A DNA stretch of 64,000 bases from Thiothrix litoralis (GTDB taxonomy: Bacteria; Pseudomonadota; Gammaproteobacteria; Thiotrichales; Thiotrichaceae), in contig NZ_CP072801.1 in NCBI RefSeq assembly GCF_017901135.1, positions 3,469,501 to 3,533,500 on the forward strand, read 5' to 3'. Numbering within the stretch: position 1 is the stretch's first letter; every line of letters begins with the position of its first letter. Below the pieces are notes generated by a model. That model made no database searches. It was not told the DNA's origin and saw nothing but the letters and a program-made list of their open reading frames with translations. This document shows, one piece after another, positions 27,591 to 35,665 of this stretch. A program made the position numbers and the translations under genes.

Positions 27591-27929
27591 TTAATTCCAG
27601 TGTAATAGGGCATCGACTTGCTGGTTGATTTCATGCATACGCGAACGCGATTCGGTGGTTATGCCTAGCGATAAATTATCTTTGGAAATCATCAGGATAT
27701 TGCCCGTTTGTGGGCTTTTGCAGATGGCGCCTTGAATGATGCCAAGCTGTGCTGATTCACCAATGGCGGGCAGCATTCCGGTCAGAAAGGCAATAAATTC
27801 ATTGACTTCCTCCTCGTCAATGCTGGAATGCAAGACTTCACCCAGTTTATTGGTCAGGGTGAATCCGTTCACACCGGGAATATTAAGGACACCGGTTAAC
27901 GTCTCTTCCTCTGGAATGGTGACACTCAT
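27591..27929 (-). CDS. Roadblock/LC7-like small protein
   Basis: 112 residues with the Roadblock (MglB-like) layout: helix (ETLTGVLNIPG), strand VNGFTLTNKLGEVLHSS, long helix (EEVNEFIAFLTGML), strands QLGIIQGAI and NILMISKDN, final helix. These proteins dimerise and often regulate small Ras-like GTPases such as MglA, but no GTPase gene lies nearby. First gene of the minus-strand operon that runs through the extended Roadblock-like protein, the dCache-HAMP sensor and the LysM protein. AAGGAAAAGCC precedes the ATG. Confidence 0.7.
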   Translation of the reverse strand: MSVTIPEEETLTGVLNIPGVNGFTLTNKLGEVLHSSIDEEEVNEFIAFLTGMLPAIGESAQLGIIQGAICKSPQTGNILMISKDNLSLGITTESRSRMHEINQQVDALLHWN

Positions 27930-28073
27930 GGCTTTTCCTTGTTAAGTATTTAGCTAAGCGTTTTCTTTATTATCGTTATTGTCCTTATATATAGCGTAAG
28001 TTTGAAAATTTCACAGGAAAAACTATAGGCTTGTCGTTGGCATCCTTCAACGATATGCCTTGAAAAATAAATA

Positions 28074-28095
28074 CCCCCGCTTTTGACGGCGGGGG
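28074..28095 (-). terminator. terminator-like hairpin, repeat copy A
   Basis: GC-rich hairpin CCCCCGC / GCGGGGG with a T-rich tail on the minus strand, 46 bases after the stop of the small minus-strand ORF at 28141. A near-identical hairpin is at 29838-29857 in repeat copy B. Confidence 0.55.
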
Positions 28096-28236
28096 TTAGA
28101 GGAGTCGAAGCATGGTCAGGCATTTTATTGTTATTAATGTTTAAGCCTGCTCTCTGCCTCTTGGGGCTTGCTGATAAATACTTGTTGTTGTTTCGCTTGT
28201 TCTGACTGAGAACAGTATTGCAATGGCTGTGCCAAA
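28074..28236. repeat. duplicated block, copy A (of 29838-29997)
   Basis: About 160 bases, matching 29838-29997 at roughly 85-90% by eye. It covers a terminator-like hairpin, a spacer (GGTCAGGC, TTTATTGTTATT) and the last ~30 codons of a minus-strand ORF. Copy A lies outside the right end of the decayed tnpB element; copy B starts just beyond its left end. Confidence 0.8.
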
Positions 28237-28437
28237 CCCGAGAATAATTTCAAGCCATTGAATATATAGAATTTGTTGTTTTTCATCGGCAAGCTGCCAA
28301 ACCGTAACAGCGGCAATGTTGTCAAAAAACGACAGAGATGGCGGCAAAGGGTGACACAAGTGACAGCGCGAATAGCACAGGCAGCGTGCTAGACTCAGGC
28401 AATACCAGCCACCGAGAACAAGCCGATGAAAATGCAC
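28141..28437 (-). CDS. small possible membrane protein, repeat copy A
   Basis: The start is uncertain. The reliable part is the last ~50 codons, which read WQLADEKQQILYIQWLEIIL, GFGTAIAILFSVRTSETT and end in YQQAPRGREQA. It is one hydrophobic segment followed by a polar tail. The copy at 29903-30007 keeps the same frame, stop and downstream hairpin with mostly third-position or conservative changes, which argues that the frame is coding. No family recognised. The N-terminal half of the open frame looks non-coding. Confidence 0.35.
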   Translation of the reverse strand: MHFHRLVLGGWYCLSLARCLCYSRCHLCHPLPPSLSFFDNIAAVTVWQLADEKQQILYIQWLEIILGFGTAIAILFSVRTSETTTSIYQQAPRGREQA

Positions 28438-28569
28438 CTCATGCTATGCGGAATAGTCTTACTGCCCTTGCCATTACAAACCCAGCAAAAACGACTTTGC
28501 CGAAGCACTGGATGCCAGCCATTATCTGGTCGGCATTAATTGCTTCAACGGGGCATACATTGACATCCT

Positions 28570-28589
28570 CCCCTTCCTGAAGGAAGGGG
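28570..28589 (-). repeat. right-end hairpin of decayed tnpB element
   Basis: CCCCTTCC-TGAA-GGAAGGGG, perfect 8-bp stem just past the stop of the minus-strand tnpB pseudogene. Same design as at 18624 and 43185. Confidence 0.7.
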
Positions 28590-28602
28590 ATTCCTACTGC
28601 AT

Positions 28603-29684
28603 TCAGCTAGATAGCTGACTGACTTCGGCGAGTTCCTGCTTCATCGAGAGGCGTAATGCCCCATCTCCACAGGCTAACAAGCGGTGTCCCCGCTCTTTGA
28701 CATTGATCGCGCCGACCACATCGGCGTTATTTTCGTAGCCACATTCCACACACGCAAACACCGCTTGGCTCTGGCGGTTATCCGCCGACACATGCCCGCA
28801 ACCGGGGCAGGTTTGGCTGGTGTACTGCGGCGGCACCGCAAACAGCATCCCGCCCTTCCATGCCGTCTTGTAATCTAACTGCGGCCGGAATTCCCTCCAA
28901 CCTTGGTCAAGGATGGCTTTGTTTAAGCCCGACTTTGCCGCTACGTTCTTGCCGGGGTTTTCTGCCGTGCCTGCCGCTGATTTTGACATATTGCCTACCT
29001 GCAAATCTTCGACGAACACCACCGCGTGGTTTTGGCTGAGCGTGGTCGTCGCTTTGTGTAAGAAATGAAGCTGTTGAGCGGGGCGAGCCATGTGCCATCC
29101 GAGAACGTGGCAAAACGGGCGATGCCCAAGTCGATGCCGATGCTCGTGGTGGCGGTGGGGGTTGGCTGCTCCACTTCCCGTTGGGTTTGGATGCTGACAA
29201 ACCATTTACCGCCCTTGCCGGACACGGTGACATTGCGTAATTCACCCAACACCTCGCGACTGTTACGGTAGCGTATCCAGCCCAGTTTGGGCAGGAAAAG
29301 GCGATTGTTACGCTGATCGAGTTTGATTTGTTTGGGGTCGGGATAGCGGAAACGGTCGCCGCTGCCTTTGCGCTTGAAGCGAGGAAAATCGGCACGTTTG
29401 GCAAAGAAGTTTTGGTAGGCCTTGTCCAAGTCCTTCAGGGCGTGCTGCAACGCCTGTGAGGGGGAATCTTTTAGCCACGCCTGCCCCGCTTCGCGTTTCC
29501 AAACGGGCAGCTTGGCTGCCATGGCCACGTAACCGATGAACTTTTCACCCGCTGCATGGTTGGCTTGTTGCAACGCTAACGCCTTGTTGTAAACAAAACG
29601 GCACGATCCCGCGTAGCGGCGTAGGTTGCGCTGTTGCTCGCCGGTGGGCTTCAGTTCGTATTTAAAGGCTTGGCGTCGTTGCAT
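28603..29684 (-). pseudogene. tnpB: TnpB (IS200/IS605 OrfB) of a second subfamily, frameshifted and deleted
   Basis: The N-terminal part (29684 to about 29030) is a normal TnpB: MQRRQAFKYELKPTGEQQ, then the first RuvC Asp in SIGIDLGIARFATFSDGTW. The frame then breaks after APLNSF. The C-terminal part continues in another frame from about FLHKATTTLSQNH, with the Glu in VVFVEDLQVGNM, zinc finger CPGCG / CVECG and the last Asp region NNADVVGAINVKERG. The bridging helical segment between RuvC-I and RuvC-II, about 60 residues in related proteins, is lost. Sequence differs clearly from the two intact copies. Inactive. Confidence 0.85.
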
Positions 29685-29793
29685 GAGATGAAGGATAGGT
29701 TAAAATCTCTGCCTTGTGCGCCTGAATCCACCGTAAATGCGGGTTTCAGCCGACAAACGGAAGAGGCGCAGCGATGCTGCCCTCGCTCTGCAT

Positions 29794-29813
29794 CCTCGCT
29801 CTGAAGGACGAGG
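29794..29813 (-). repeat. left-end hairpin of decayed tnpB element
   Basis: CCTCG-CTCTGAAGGA-CGAGG upstream of the tnpB start. Subterminal hairpins of this kind are recognised by the Y1 transposase in IS200/IS605 elements. With the hairpin at 28570 it brackets an element of roughly 1.25 kb. Confidence 0.5.
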
Positions 29814-29837
29814 TTTTACGCGAAAGACGGATAAAAA

Positions 29838-29997
29838 CCCCCGCTTTGTGGGCGGGGTTAGAAGAGTCGAGGTATGGTCAGGCGCTTTATTGTTATTGAT
29901 GCTTATGCCTGCTCGCTACCTCTTGGGGCTTGCTGATAAATACTTTTTGTCGTTTCGCTTGTTCTGACTGAGAACAATTTTGCAATGGCTGTGCCAA
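29838..29997. repeat. duplicated block, copy B (of 28074-28236)
   Basis: Homologous to copy A over a hairpin, a spacer and the 3' end of a minus-strand ORF. The hairpin CCCCCGC / GGCGGGG at 29838-29857 with T-run on the minus strand can act as terminator. Confidence 0.8.
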
Positions 29998-30007
29998 CCA
30001 AGAACAT
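29903..30007 (-). CDS. 34-residue ORF, repeat copy B
   Basis: Starts at an ATG at 30007 and reads MFLVGTAIAKLFSVRTSETT and then KSIYQQAPRGSEQA. It aligns with the C-terminus of the copy A ORF. An in-frame stop lies about 20 codons upstream of the ATG, so it is either a very small protein or the remnant of a longer one. No family recognised. Confidence 0.35.
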   Translation of the reverse strand: MFLVGTAIAKLFSVRTSETTKSIYQQAPRGSEQA

Positions 30008-30082
30008 TATTTTTAAGTCATTGATAAAATTAAGATAATAAAATTTTCACTTGAGTGGAATGATTGTGTATAGCCCCGCAAA

Positions 30083-30101
30083 CCTGTCAGAAAATGACAG
30101 G
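30083..30101. promoter_or_regulatory. 7-bp inverted repeat upstream of DUF1840 gene
   Basis: CCTGTCA-GAAAA-TGACAGG, followed by a further CTGTCA at 30103. It lies about 80 bases before the ATG at 30184 and could be an operator; the regulator is unknown. Confidence 0.35.
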
Positions 30102-30183
30102 GCTGTCATTGCACCTGACAAACATGCCAGTTTGGGGAAATCGGTATATGATGAGCATCAACCGAATCTGAAAGGAGAACTCC

Positions 30184-30513
30184 ATGATCCGATTTACCAG
30201 CCCCGCCGGAGCCAGCGTCTCAATGTTTGAGAAGGATGCGAAAGCGCTCATCCGCATGATGGGACACAGTGGCACTATCCCCAGCGCTATCCGCGCCGAA
30301 GATGTAGCCACCGCTCTGCAGCAACTGGAAGCGGCCTTGCAGACCACAGAAGAGAAACCTCAGGAAGCCCAGCCAGACAAACCGCAAGGGCAAGACGCAG
30401 AAGAAAAAGCGGTCAGTATCAACGTCCGCGCTTACCCGCTGATCGAGTTACTGAAAGCCGCGTCAGCCAAGCAGAAAAACGTCATGTGGGAAAAAGACAG
30501 CGCGTTTTTCTAG
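30184..30513 (+). CDS. DUF1840-like small protein
   Basis: 109 residues. The opening MIRFTSPAGASVSMFEKDAK and the ISxMMGHSGTIPSAI-like segment (IRMMGHSGTIPSAI) match my memory of DUF1840, a small cytoplasmic family of unknown function in beta- and gammaproteobacteria. A charged, Gln/Glu-rich linker separates it from a C-terminal helix (RAYPLIELLKAASAKQ). AAAGGAGAA precedes the ATG. Its last four bases overlap the end of the convergent GST gene. Confidence 0.7.
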   Translation: MIRFTSPAGASVSMFEKDAKALIRMMGHSGTIPSAIRAEDVATALQQLEAALQTTEEKPQEAQPDKPQGQDAEEKAVSINVRAYPLIELLKAASAKQKNVMWEKDSAFF

Positions 30514-31172
30514 CGTTTGAGGATGTAACCATCCTGCGCCTTGAGGAAATTGGCGAATACCATCGGGAATTCCTCCACCACGGAGGTTTTCACCGCATCC
30601 AGCGCCAACAGCGCGTCGCTCCATGCCTGCATTCGCGTACTCAAGGCTATCTCCAGCGCGTAGCTTTGCTTCAGCAAGGCCAGACGCATGAACAGCGGTG
30701 CATACACACAGTCGACCAGATGGAACTGCTCACCGGCAAAATAGGGGGCTTGCTCGGCTAATACCGTATCCAGACGTTGCAAACCTTGCTGTAATGATTC
30801 GCGTGCTTCGTTAAACCCGGCCTCATCTTGCGCCGTCAACATACGGTGCTGACGCCCTAGCAATTCCGAGCAGAATTCTACCCATGCCCGTTGCCGTGCC
30901 TTTTCCAGCGGGTCAGCCGGGTGTAAGGCAGGTGGATAAACTTCATCCAGATATTCCAGAATCACCGCCGACTCAAACACAGGCGTGCCATCCACGACCA
31001 ATACCGGCACTTTGCCCAGCGGGGACATGGCTTTGAACCAGTCCGGGGTTTCTTGTGGGTTGATGTGTGTAAGGGTGTAAGCGATGCCTTTCTGATTCAA
31101 TGCAATGATTGAACGCTGCACAAACGGGCAAATTTTGAAACTGACGAGTTCCAGCTTTGGGGATTTGGACAT
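30510..31172 (-). CDS. glutathione S-transferase family protein
   Basis: 220 residues. The N-terminal thioredoxin-like domain has CPFVQRS (a Cys-type active site, as in omega-class GST or glutathionyl-hydroquinone-type enzymes) and the cis-proline/glutathione-binding PLGKVPVLVVDG followed by FESAVILEYLDE. An all-helical C-terminal domain follows. Cytoplasmic; conjugation or dethiolation with glutathione. Monocistronic, just downstream of tRNA-Phe. Confidence 0.85.
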   Translation of the reverse strand: MSKSPKLELVSFKICPFVQRSIIALNQKGIAYTLTHINPQETPDWFKAMSPLGKVPVLVVDGTPVFESAVILEYLDEVYPPALHPADPLEKARQRAWVEFCSELLGRQHRMLTAQDEAGFNEARESLQQGLQRLDTVLAEQAPYFAGEQFHLVDCVYAPLFMRLALLKQSYALEIALSTRMQAWSDALLALDAVKTSVVEEFPMVFANFLKAQDGYILKR

Positions 31173-31190
31173 GGGAAATTACCAAGGAAG

Positions 31191-31266
31191 TGGTGGCCGG
31201 AGACGGAATCGAACCGCCGACACGGGGATTTTCAATCCCCTGCTCTACCAACTGAGCTATCCGGCC
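31191..31266 (-). tRNA. tRNA-Phe (GAA)
   Basis: 76 nt including encoded CCA. Acceptor GGCCGGA pairs with TCCGGCC. D-loop AGCTCAGTTGGTAGAGC, anticodon stem-loop GGGGATTGAAAATCCCC with anticodon GAA, T-loop GGTTCGATTCC. All four arms pair. Confidence 0.97.
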
Positions 31267-31379
31267 ACAGAGGGCGCTATTAAAGCGTTTTGCCTTTATT
31301 TTGTCAAGAACTAATGTTTCGGTTTTTTCTGCTACAATCCAGCGAACCCTTTACAACAACCCCAAGCGCCCCTGAATAC

Positions 31380-32528
31380 ATGGATTCCTACGGTCTAGTT
31401 TTATTTCTTCTCTGGTTAGCGACGGCGACAGGCTTGTTCCTGTTTGTGCGCTGGTTAAGCCGTTTCCTCATCAAGTTCAACCTGCCAAACGATACCCGTT
31501 TGCTGATCCTGATCGCTTTCAGCGGGGTCATGCTGGTTGCCGCCCTGAATTTCCTATGGAAACAGGAGGTCAAACAGCCCACGCCACCCACCACAAACAG
31601 CAGCACTGCACCAGACAGCACCGCAGACGCACAACAACCCCAAACCGAAATCAATCTGGATACTTACGAAAGTACCACCTACCCGGACCTGTACGGGCTA
31701 CGTCAGGAAATGATCAAGCAACTGCAAGACCTCAACACGTTTTTCGCGCAGATCAACGACCTTGCAGAACGGCTACCCGCCCAACGCCGTTTCCTCCAGG
31801 ACATCATCGACATCCGCTGGGAACGCCGCAAGCAATTACAACAAGCCTATCAGGCTATCGACCGTAGCCGCCGCGCCTTCTGGCTGCATTACCACACTGG
31901 CGAAGACCACTATGTCCGCAAAATGTTTGCGGAGGAGGCCGTGCGCCTGCAAAAACGTATTCAGGATGGGCTGGGCGACAGCCGAGAATTCCAGTTAGCG
32001 GAAGCAGAGGCCATCAGCAAGCACCTGCGTGCAGCCGATGATTTACTCAAAGCCGCCAAGCTTCCCACGCCCCAAAAGGGGCAATCCATCAACACCATTT
32101 TCCGCCCCTATAGCGACCAGAACCGCCAGACACTCATTGAACTTCTCACCCGCAAACAGGAAAACAGCATCCTCGTTAACTTGAAGCAGCTCCAGCAAGA
32201 AGAAAAGCGTGTCTACGACAAACTGGCTTACATGCAGCAATACCAACAGATCAACACCGACTTGCAGGAAGAAACCTATAGCTTGATCCTGGCCTGGAAT
32301 CAGGCGCTGATCTATAACCAGTACGCCCAGTACCGCATCCTGTTTGCGACTGAAGCGCTGGAAACCACCCTGTTGCTGGGGGAAGCACCCGCCAACCGCG
32401 ATTACGCTTGGCTACTCAAGGAGTTGCGGGAACTTTCCCCCAGTATTCTGGCGCAGGCAGTAGAAGAGCGCAATGTAGCTGCTTTCAGCTACAACCCCGC
32501 CATTGATAGCAAATACCGCAAGCCATAG
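31380..32528 (+). CDS. uncharacterised membrane-anchored coiled-coil protein
   Basis: 382 residues from the ATG at 31380; the frame is open 30 codons further up to a TTG, without a good ribosome site for either. Two TM helices lie at the N-terminus (LVLFLLWLATATGLFLFV and LLILIAFSGVMLVAALNFL), then a Ser/Thr/Pro linker and a long, Gln/Arg-rich helical domain (coiled coil, about residues 110-370). No family recognised. A 60-base piece of this gene occurs again at 40137-40197 beside the flotillin gene, so the ancestral arrangement was this gene convergent with flotillin. Confidence 0.6.
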   Translation: MDSYGLVLFLLWLATATGLFLFVRWLSRFLIKFNLPNDTRLLILIAFSGVMLVAALNFLWKQEVKQPTPPTTNSSTAPDSTADAQQPQTEINLDTYESTTYPDLYGLRQEMIKQLQDLNTFFAQINDLAERLPAQRRFLQDIIDIRWERRKQLQQAYQAIDRSRRAFWLHYHTGEDHYVRKMFAEEAVRLQKRIQDGLGDSREFQLAEAEAISKHLRAADDLLKAAKLPTPQKGQSINTIFRPYSDQNRQTLIELLTRKQENSILVNLKQLQQEEKRVYDKLAYMQQYQQINTDLQEETYSLILAWNQALIYNQYAQYRILFATEALETTLLLGEAPANRDYAWLLKELRELSPSILAQAVEERNVAAFSYNPAIDSKYRKP

Positions 32529-32542
32529 CGTAGCGTTAAGGC

Positions 32543-32871
32543 TTAGTCACGTTCATCCCGGTAGAAATCATCGTCATCCGCCATGGCAGGCTGTTCGCGC
32601 TCACGGGCAGGTGTCGGAGCGGGTTTTGATGCCGGTTTGCTGGCGGAGAACATTTCTTCATGCAAGCCACGGGTCATATCATTGAGGGAACCGCCCTTCA
32701 AGCCGACTTCACCCAGCAAGCTTTCAATCAGTGGCACTTGGGCGCGGTAACGTAAGGCACTGTTAAGGCACTGTCCACCACTATCCGCTTGTAAAAAAAC
32801 ATCAGCGCGACACCCAATCCCAGCAAGACCAGTATACCGACGGACAGGAAAACGTAGAGATCAAAGTTCAT
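32543..32871 (-). pseudogene. flotillin gene remnant with central deletion
   Basis: Minus strand. 32543-32761 encodes the same C-terminus as the flotillin gene at 40204 (PLIESLLGEVGLKGG to DDDDFYRDERD), and about 32793-32871 encodes the N-terminus (ATG at 32871, MNFDLY). The roughly 1.3 kb in between is missing. An 11-base tandem repeat (TAAGGCACTGT) sits at the deletion junction. The upstream region also matches 41806-41850. Confidence 0.9.
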
Positions 32872-32902
32872 GCATCCGCCCCGATGTGACAGCTCAATAT
32901 AG

Positions 32903-33085
32903 GGAAGAGTAGTAACTGTTCACGGGGTTAAGTTATTGATTCATAACAGGCTGATTTTTAAAAAACTGCAAGATTTAGCCAATTTTAGATGAATTTCGTG
33001 ATTTTTCAAAACTTAAGATTTCTCAACCAGTTGAAATTAAAAGATAAAATTTTATCGCTACCCCGTGAACAGTTACGGAAGAGTA
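32903..33085. mobile_element. MITE-like element, 165 bp, with target-site duplication
   Basis: Perfect 17-bp terminal inverted repeats GTAACTGTTCACGGGGT (32912-32928) and its complement (33060-33076) enclose an AT-rich core without coding capacity. Direct repeats GGAAGAGTA flank it (32903-32911 and 33077-33085), a 9-bp target duplication. The paralogous sequence at 41836-41850 reads GGAGGAGTATACGC without the insert, which is the empty site. No transposase with matching ends is visible in the window. Confidence 0.85.
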
Positions 33086-33102
33086 TACGCCAAATCCTGA
33101 CG

Positions 33103-33723
33103 TTACGGCGCACTGGCGGTGAAACCCACCTCTCCGTTATAAATTCCCGCTGCGGGAATAACCCCGCCCGTATAGGTAAACGTCCAGTTCGCGCTGCGTT
33201 CGGTGATCAAACCGTCAAAGGATGTACCCGTCACATTCACCCCCGCCCCCGAACCAGTATCCGGGATCAACGGTGCTGGCAAACCACTGTCGCTGGACGT
33301 AACCGCAATGCGCGAAAACGGGATAGTCACCGCCCCATTACTCAACGGCGTATTGACCGTTGCCCGCAAGCTCACTTGCCCGGCATTGCTGCGCACCTCC
33401 ACTGGCAACACGGCACTGGAAGCCGTCAAGGTGGGCACATCGCCCGCCCAATTCACCGCCACCCCATTCCCATTACTCAGAGGGCTAGCAACACCGGGAA
33501 TCTGCAAAGCCGTATTAATCGCCACGGTATCAACCGTGTTGCTGGCGGTCGGGTACGCACCCGTTCCCACCCGCAAGAAAATAAATTTGCCGATATTGAT
33601 CTCAAAATCCAAGCTAACACTGGCAGATACAGCCTCTGTTGGACCAGCACTATTATATTTCAGCTCGGCCTGTACTAACGTCAGTGGCAACAGACTCAAG
33701 ATGGCAAATCCGAGCCGTTTCAT
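33103..33723 (-). CDS. secreted pilin-like subunit, LRVG family (possible tip/minor subunit)
   Basis: 206 residues. Signal peptide 1-19 (LTLVQA-EL). The mature N-terminus resembles the major subunit at 35666: a Ser/Ala-rich strand (EAVSASVSLDFEINIG) and then KFIFLRVGTGAYP. It ends in a strand-rich segment (WTFTYTGG, AAGIYNGEVGFTASAP). Last gene of the pilus cluster; its start overlaps the chaperone stop by four bases. The cysteine-free sequence and Ig-like strand pattern suggest a donor-strand-exchanged subunit. Class and function inferred from neighbours. Confidence 0.65.
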   Translation of the reverse strand: MKRLGFAILSLLPLTLVQAELKYNSAGPTEAVSASVSLDFEINIGKFIFLRVGTGAYPTASNTVDTVAINTALQIPGVASPLSNGNGVAVNWAGDVPTLTASSAVLPVEVRSNAGQVSLRATVNTPLSNGAVTIPFSRIAVTSSDSGLPAPLIPDTGSGAGVNVTGTSFDGLITERSANWTFTYTGGVIPAAGIYNGEVGFTASAP

Positions 33724-34538
33724 TGGAAAACCGCATCCACTTTAAAGCTGCCATTATCCCAATCCAGCGTACCGTTACTACTGAGCGGGAATGCCACGGC
33801 TGGCACTGGCTGTTTATCAGCACCTTGCGGCGTGAGTGGCAAGGTACGGGTTTGCCCCGGCAAAATCGGCGTGCCTTCCGGGATCAGCTCCAACGACTGG
33901 CCTTTGGCATCCGTCGCACTCAAAGCGCCCTCCAAACGCCCGTGCCCATCACCTGTATTGGTGACGACCGCGACCGGAGTACGCTTACCCTTGATGTTTT
34001 GCACCGACACTTGTTTCATTTGCAGTTGCGGTTCTGCGCCATTCACCGCCACATACACGGCGACGGCGATACGCCCGCTGACTGGCAAACTCAAGCTGGC
34101 TCCGGCAGATTCAATCAGGGCTTTATGCGCAGGCTCCACCCCTTCTACCGCCACCATAAAGCGGCATTCACCACGCGGCGCATTGGCGGGCACATCAAGC
34201 TGAAAACGGAAGGATTTTTTGTTTTTTGCCGCCACCGTCAAGCTGGGACGTTCCAGCGTTACCCACGGGCGGCAGCTATTGGGCAACAATTCGTCGTAAT
34301 AGGTAATATTGCCATCAGGGGAATACGTCCAGTCCAAGGTACGCAAGGATACCTCGGTTGGCGTCGCCCCTACGTTCTGAATCTCGATAGATTGCCCCAG
34401 ACGTTTCCCCGCATTGGCTGTCACCTCAAAGCGTGAGGGGGAAACCGCCACTTCAAATGACCCGGCATTCACCGCAGACGTTGCCAGCACGCTAGCAAAC
34501 CCGGCCATCAATAACCCCATTTTTTTATTATTATTCAC
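33720..34538 (-). CDS. periplasmic pilus-assembly chaperone (PapD-like)
   Basis: 272 residues. Signal peptide 1-25 (SAVNA-GS), then two Ig-like domains: VAVSPSRFEVTANAGKRLGQSIEIQNVG, and TPVAVVTNTGDGHGRLEGAL in domain 2. PNSCRPWV and RGECRFMVAVEG supply a cysteine pair that may form a disulfide. The layout is like the fimbrial chaperones of the alpha (CS1-like) class rather than PapD itself. It would cap and stabilise subunits in the periplasm. Start overlaps the stop of the previous gene by four bases. Confidence 0.75.
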   Translation of the reverse strand: MNNNKKMGLLMAGFASVLATSAVNAGSFEVAVSPSRFEVTANAGKRLGQSIEIQNVGATPTEVSLRTLDWTYSPDGNITYYDELLPNSCRPWVTLERPSLTVAAKNKKSFRFQLDVPANAPRGECRFMVAVEGVEPAHKALIESAGASLSLPVSGRIAVAVYVAVNGAEPQLQMKQVSVQNIKGKRTPVAVVTNTGDGHGRLEGALSATDAKGQSLELIPEGTPILPGQTRTLPLTPQGADKQPVPAVAFPLSSNGTLDWDNGSFKVDAVFQ

Positions 34539-35017
34539 GGTAAAACCTCAATTTCAAAATAAGACTCGAACCCAAAAGGTACGCCTGATGGCAAACGCAA
34601 CGCAGCCAAATCAACTTGCATGGTCAAATCCAGCCGAGTGCTCATCCACGCCTCGCTGACGATGCCTGTCCACACCAACACACGATCACCGGGGCGACCT
34701 GTACCACTCTCAAACGGCGCATTCCCGCGCCATTCCACCAGCAAACCATTCGGGGACACCAAACCCGGAATACTGGCAGGAATCACATAATCAATACGTG
34801 CCTGCTTGCCGACGAAGTTGGCGGTGGCGAGCTTATAATCCACCTGCCCAAACTTCAGCACCACCTGCGTGGTATCCGGGATTTCAATGGCTTGAGGTGC
34901 TTCCACCCGACTCCGGGGAGAGGCAGAATCATCCAGCCGTTCACCCGCATAACTAGGTAACGTGATCACTAAGCAAGCGGCAAGCAAGCATTCACGCCAA
35001 CGACCGTAACGGTTCAT
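34535..35017 (-). CDS. small secreted protein of pilus cluster, function unknown
   Basis: 160 residues. Signal peptide ends near LPSYA-GE. The rest is predicted beta-rich (TTQVVLKFGQVDYKLATANF, RLDLTMQVDLAALRLPSG). It is overlapped at both ends by cluster genes (four bases each), so it is surely part of the operon. It could be an accessory or minor subunit. No family recognised. Confidence 0.55.
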   Translation of the reverse strand: MNRYGRWRECLLAACLVITLPSYAGERLDDSASPRSRVEAPQAIEIPDTTQVVLKFGQVDYKLATANFVGKQARIDYVIPASIPGLVSPNGLLVEWRGNAPFESGTGRPGDRVLVWTGIVSEAWMSTRLDLTMQVDLAALRLPSGVPFGFESYFEIEVLP

Positions 35018-35655
35018 GGCATACTCCCGGTGAAGGTGACACGTCCACTGTATTGTCCTGCTGGATACAGTGTGGTATTCGCATATTGAAAAATCAGCAC
35101 ATTCGACATCTTGACGCTGGTGTTGAAGAAAGAATAAGTAGCCAGAATCTGGCTACTTGAGCCGTTGAATGTACCGTTTTGAATATCAAGGGTTGGATAG
35201 GTCGCATTATGATTGTACGATATCCAACTGATAGTATTAAACGGAATAATGGTCATGCCACATCCGCTGCCCGCGACACAGCTTAACCCCGCAGCCGAAT
35301 CGACGTTTAGTGTAACCTGAGCAGTTTCCGGCATTTTAGCCGTCAGGTGAACCGACATTCCGCCAGCCGGGCTGGTAGCTGCGGTGTTCGCCGTATCGCT
35401 GGGTATGCCGGTTACTAGCACGGAATTGGAGCTGATGCTTGCATTGCTCACATCAAATTTAACGCTATTGATCCTGCCAAACAGGGAAGAACCGACTTGC
35501 ATCGTGATTGAGCGTTCGGGGGTTAACTCGCTAAACGTAAACACCGCCGACGCTTTTGGAATCAGCACCAGTAACAGTAGCAGACCCACAACCACACGCC
35601 CCCACGCCCGCAGCCACTGGTCATGAAGGTGTAAAAAGCGTATGGCTGAGATCAT
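35014..35655 (-). CDS. secreted pilin-like minor subunit
   Basis: 213 residues from the ATG at 35655, chosen because AGAGG precedes it and because the frame above it (35721) runs into the upstream pilin gene. Signal/TM segment WGRVVVGLLLLLVLIPKASA. The mature part is beta-rich, with Cys residues in GLSCVAGSGCG, and ends in the cluster's typical terminal strand pattern (YPAGQYSGRVTFTGSMP). The LRVG motif of the other subunits is replaced by QVGSSLFGRIN. Probably a minor or tip subunit. Confidence 0.6.
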   Translation of the reverse strand: MISAIRFLHLHDQWLRAWGRVVVGLLLLLVLIPKASAVFTFSELTPERSITMQVGSSLFGRINSVKFDVSNASISSNSVLVTGIPSDTANTAATSPAGGMSVHLTAKMPETAQVTLNVDSAAGLSCVAGSGCGMTIIPFNTISWISYNHNATYPTLDIQNGTFNGSSSQILATYSFFNTSVKMSNVLIFQYANTTLYPAGQYSGRVTFTGSMP

Positions 35656-35665
35656 CACAAACCTC

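Noticed and set aside
28425-28562. Possible signal-peptide gene start (MKMHLMLCGIVLLPLPL) before the decayed tnpB right end
   Set aside because: The frame ends after about 40 codons; a shift in a run of A would allow a longer product, but nothing links it to sequence beyond the element.
32989-33678. 229-codon plus-strand frame over the MITE and pilin gene
   Set aside because: Begins inside the inserted element and reads antisense through a signal-peptide-bearing pilin gene; no conserved features.
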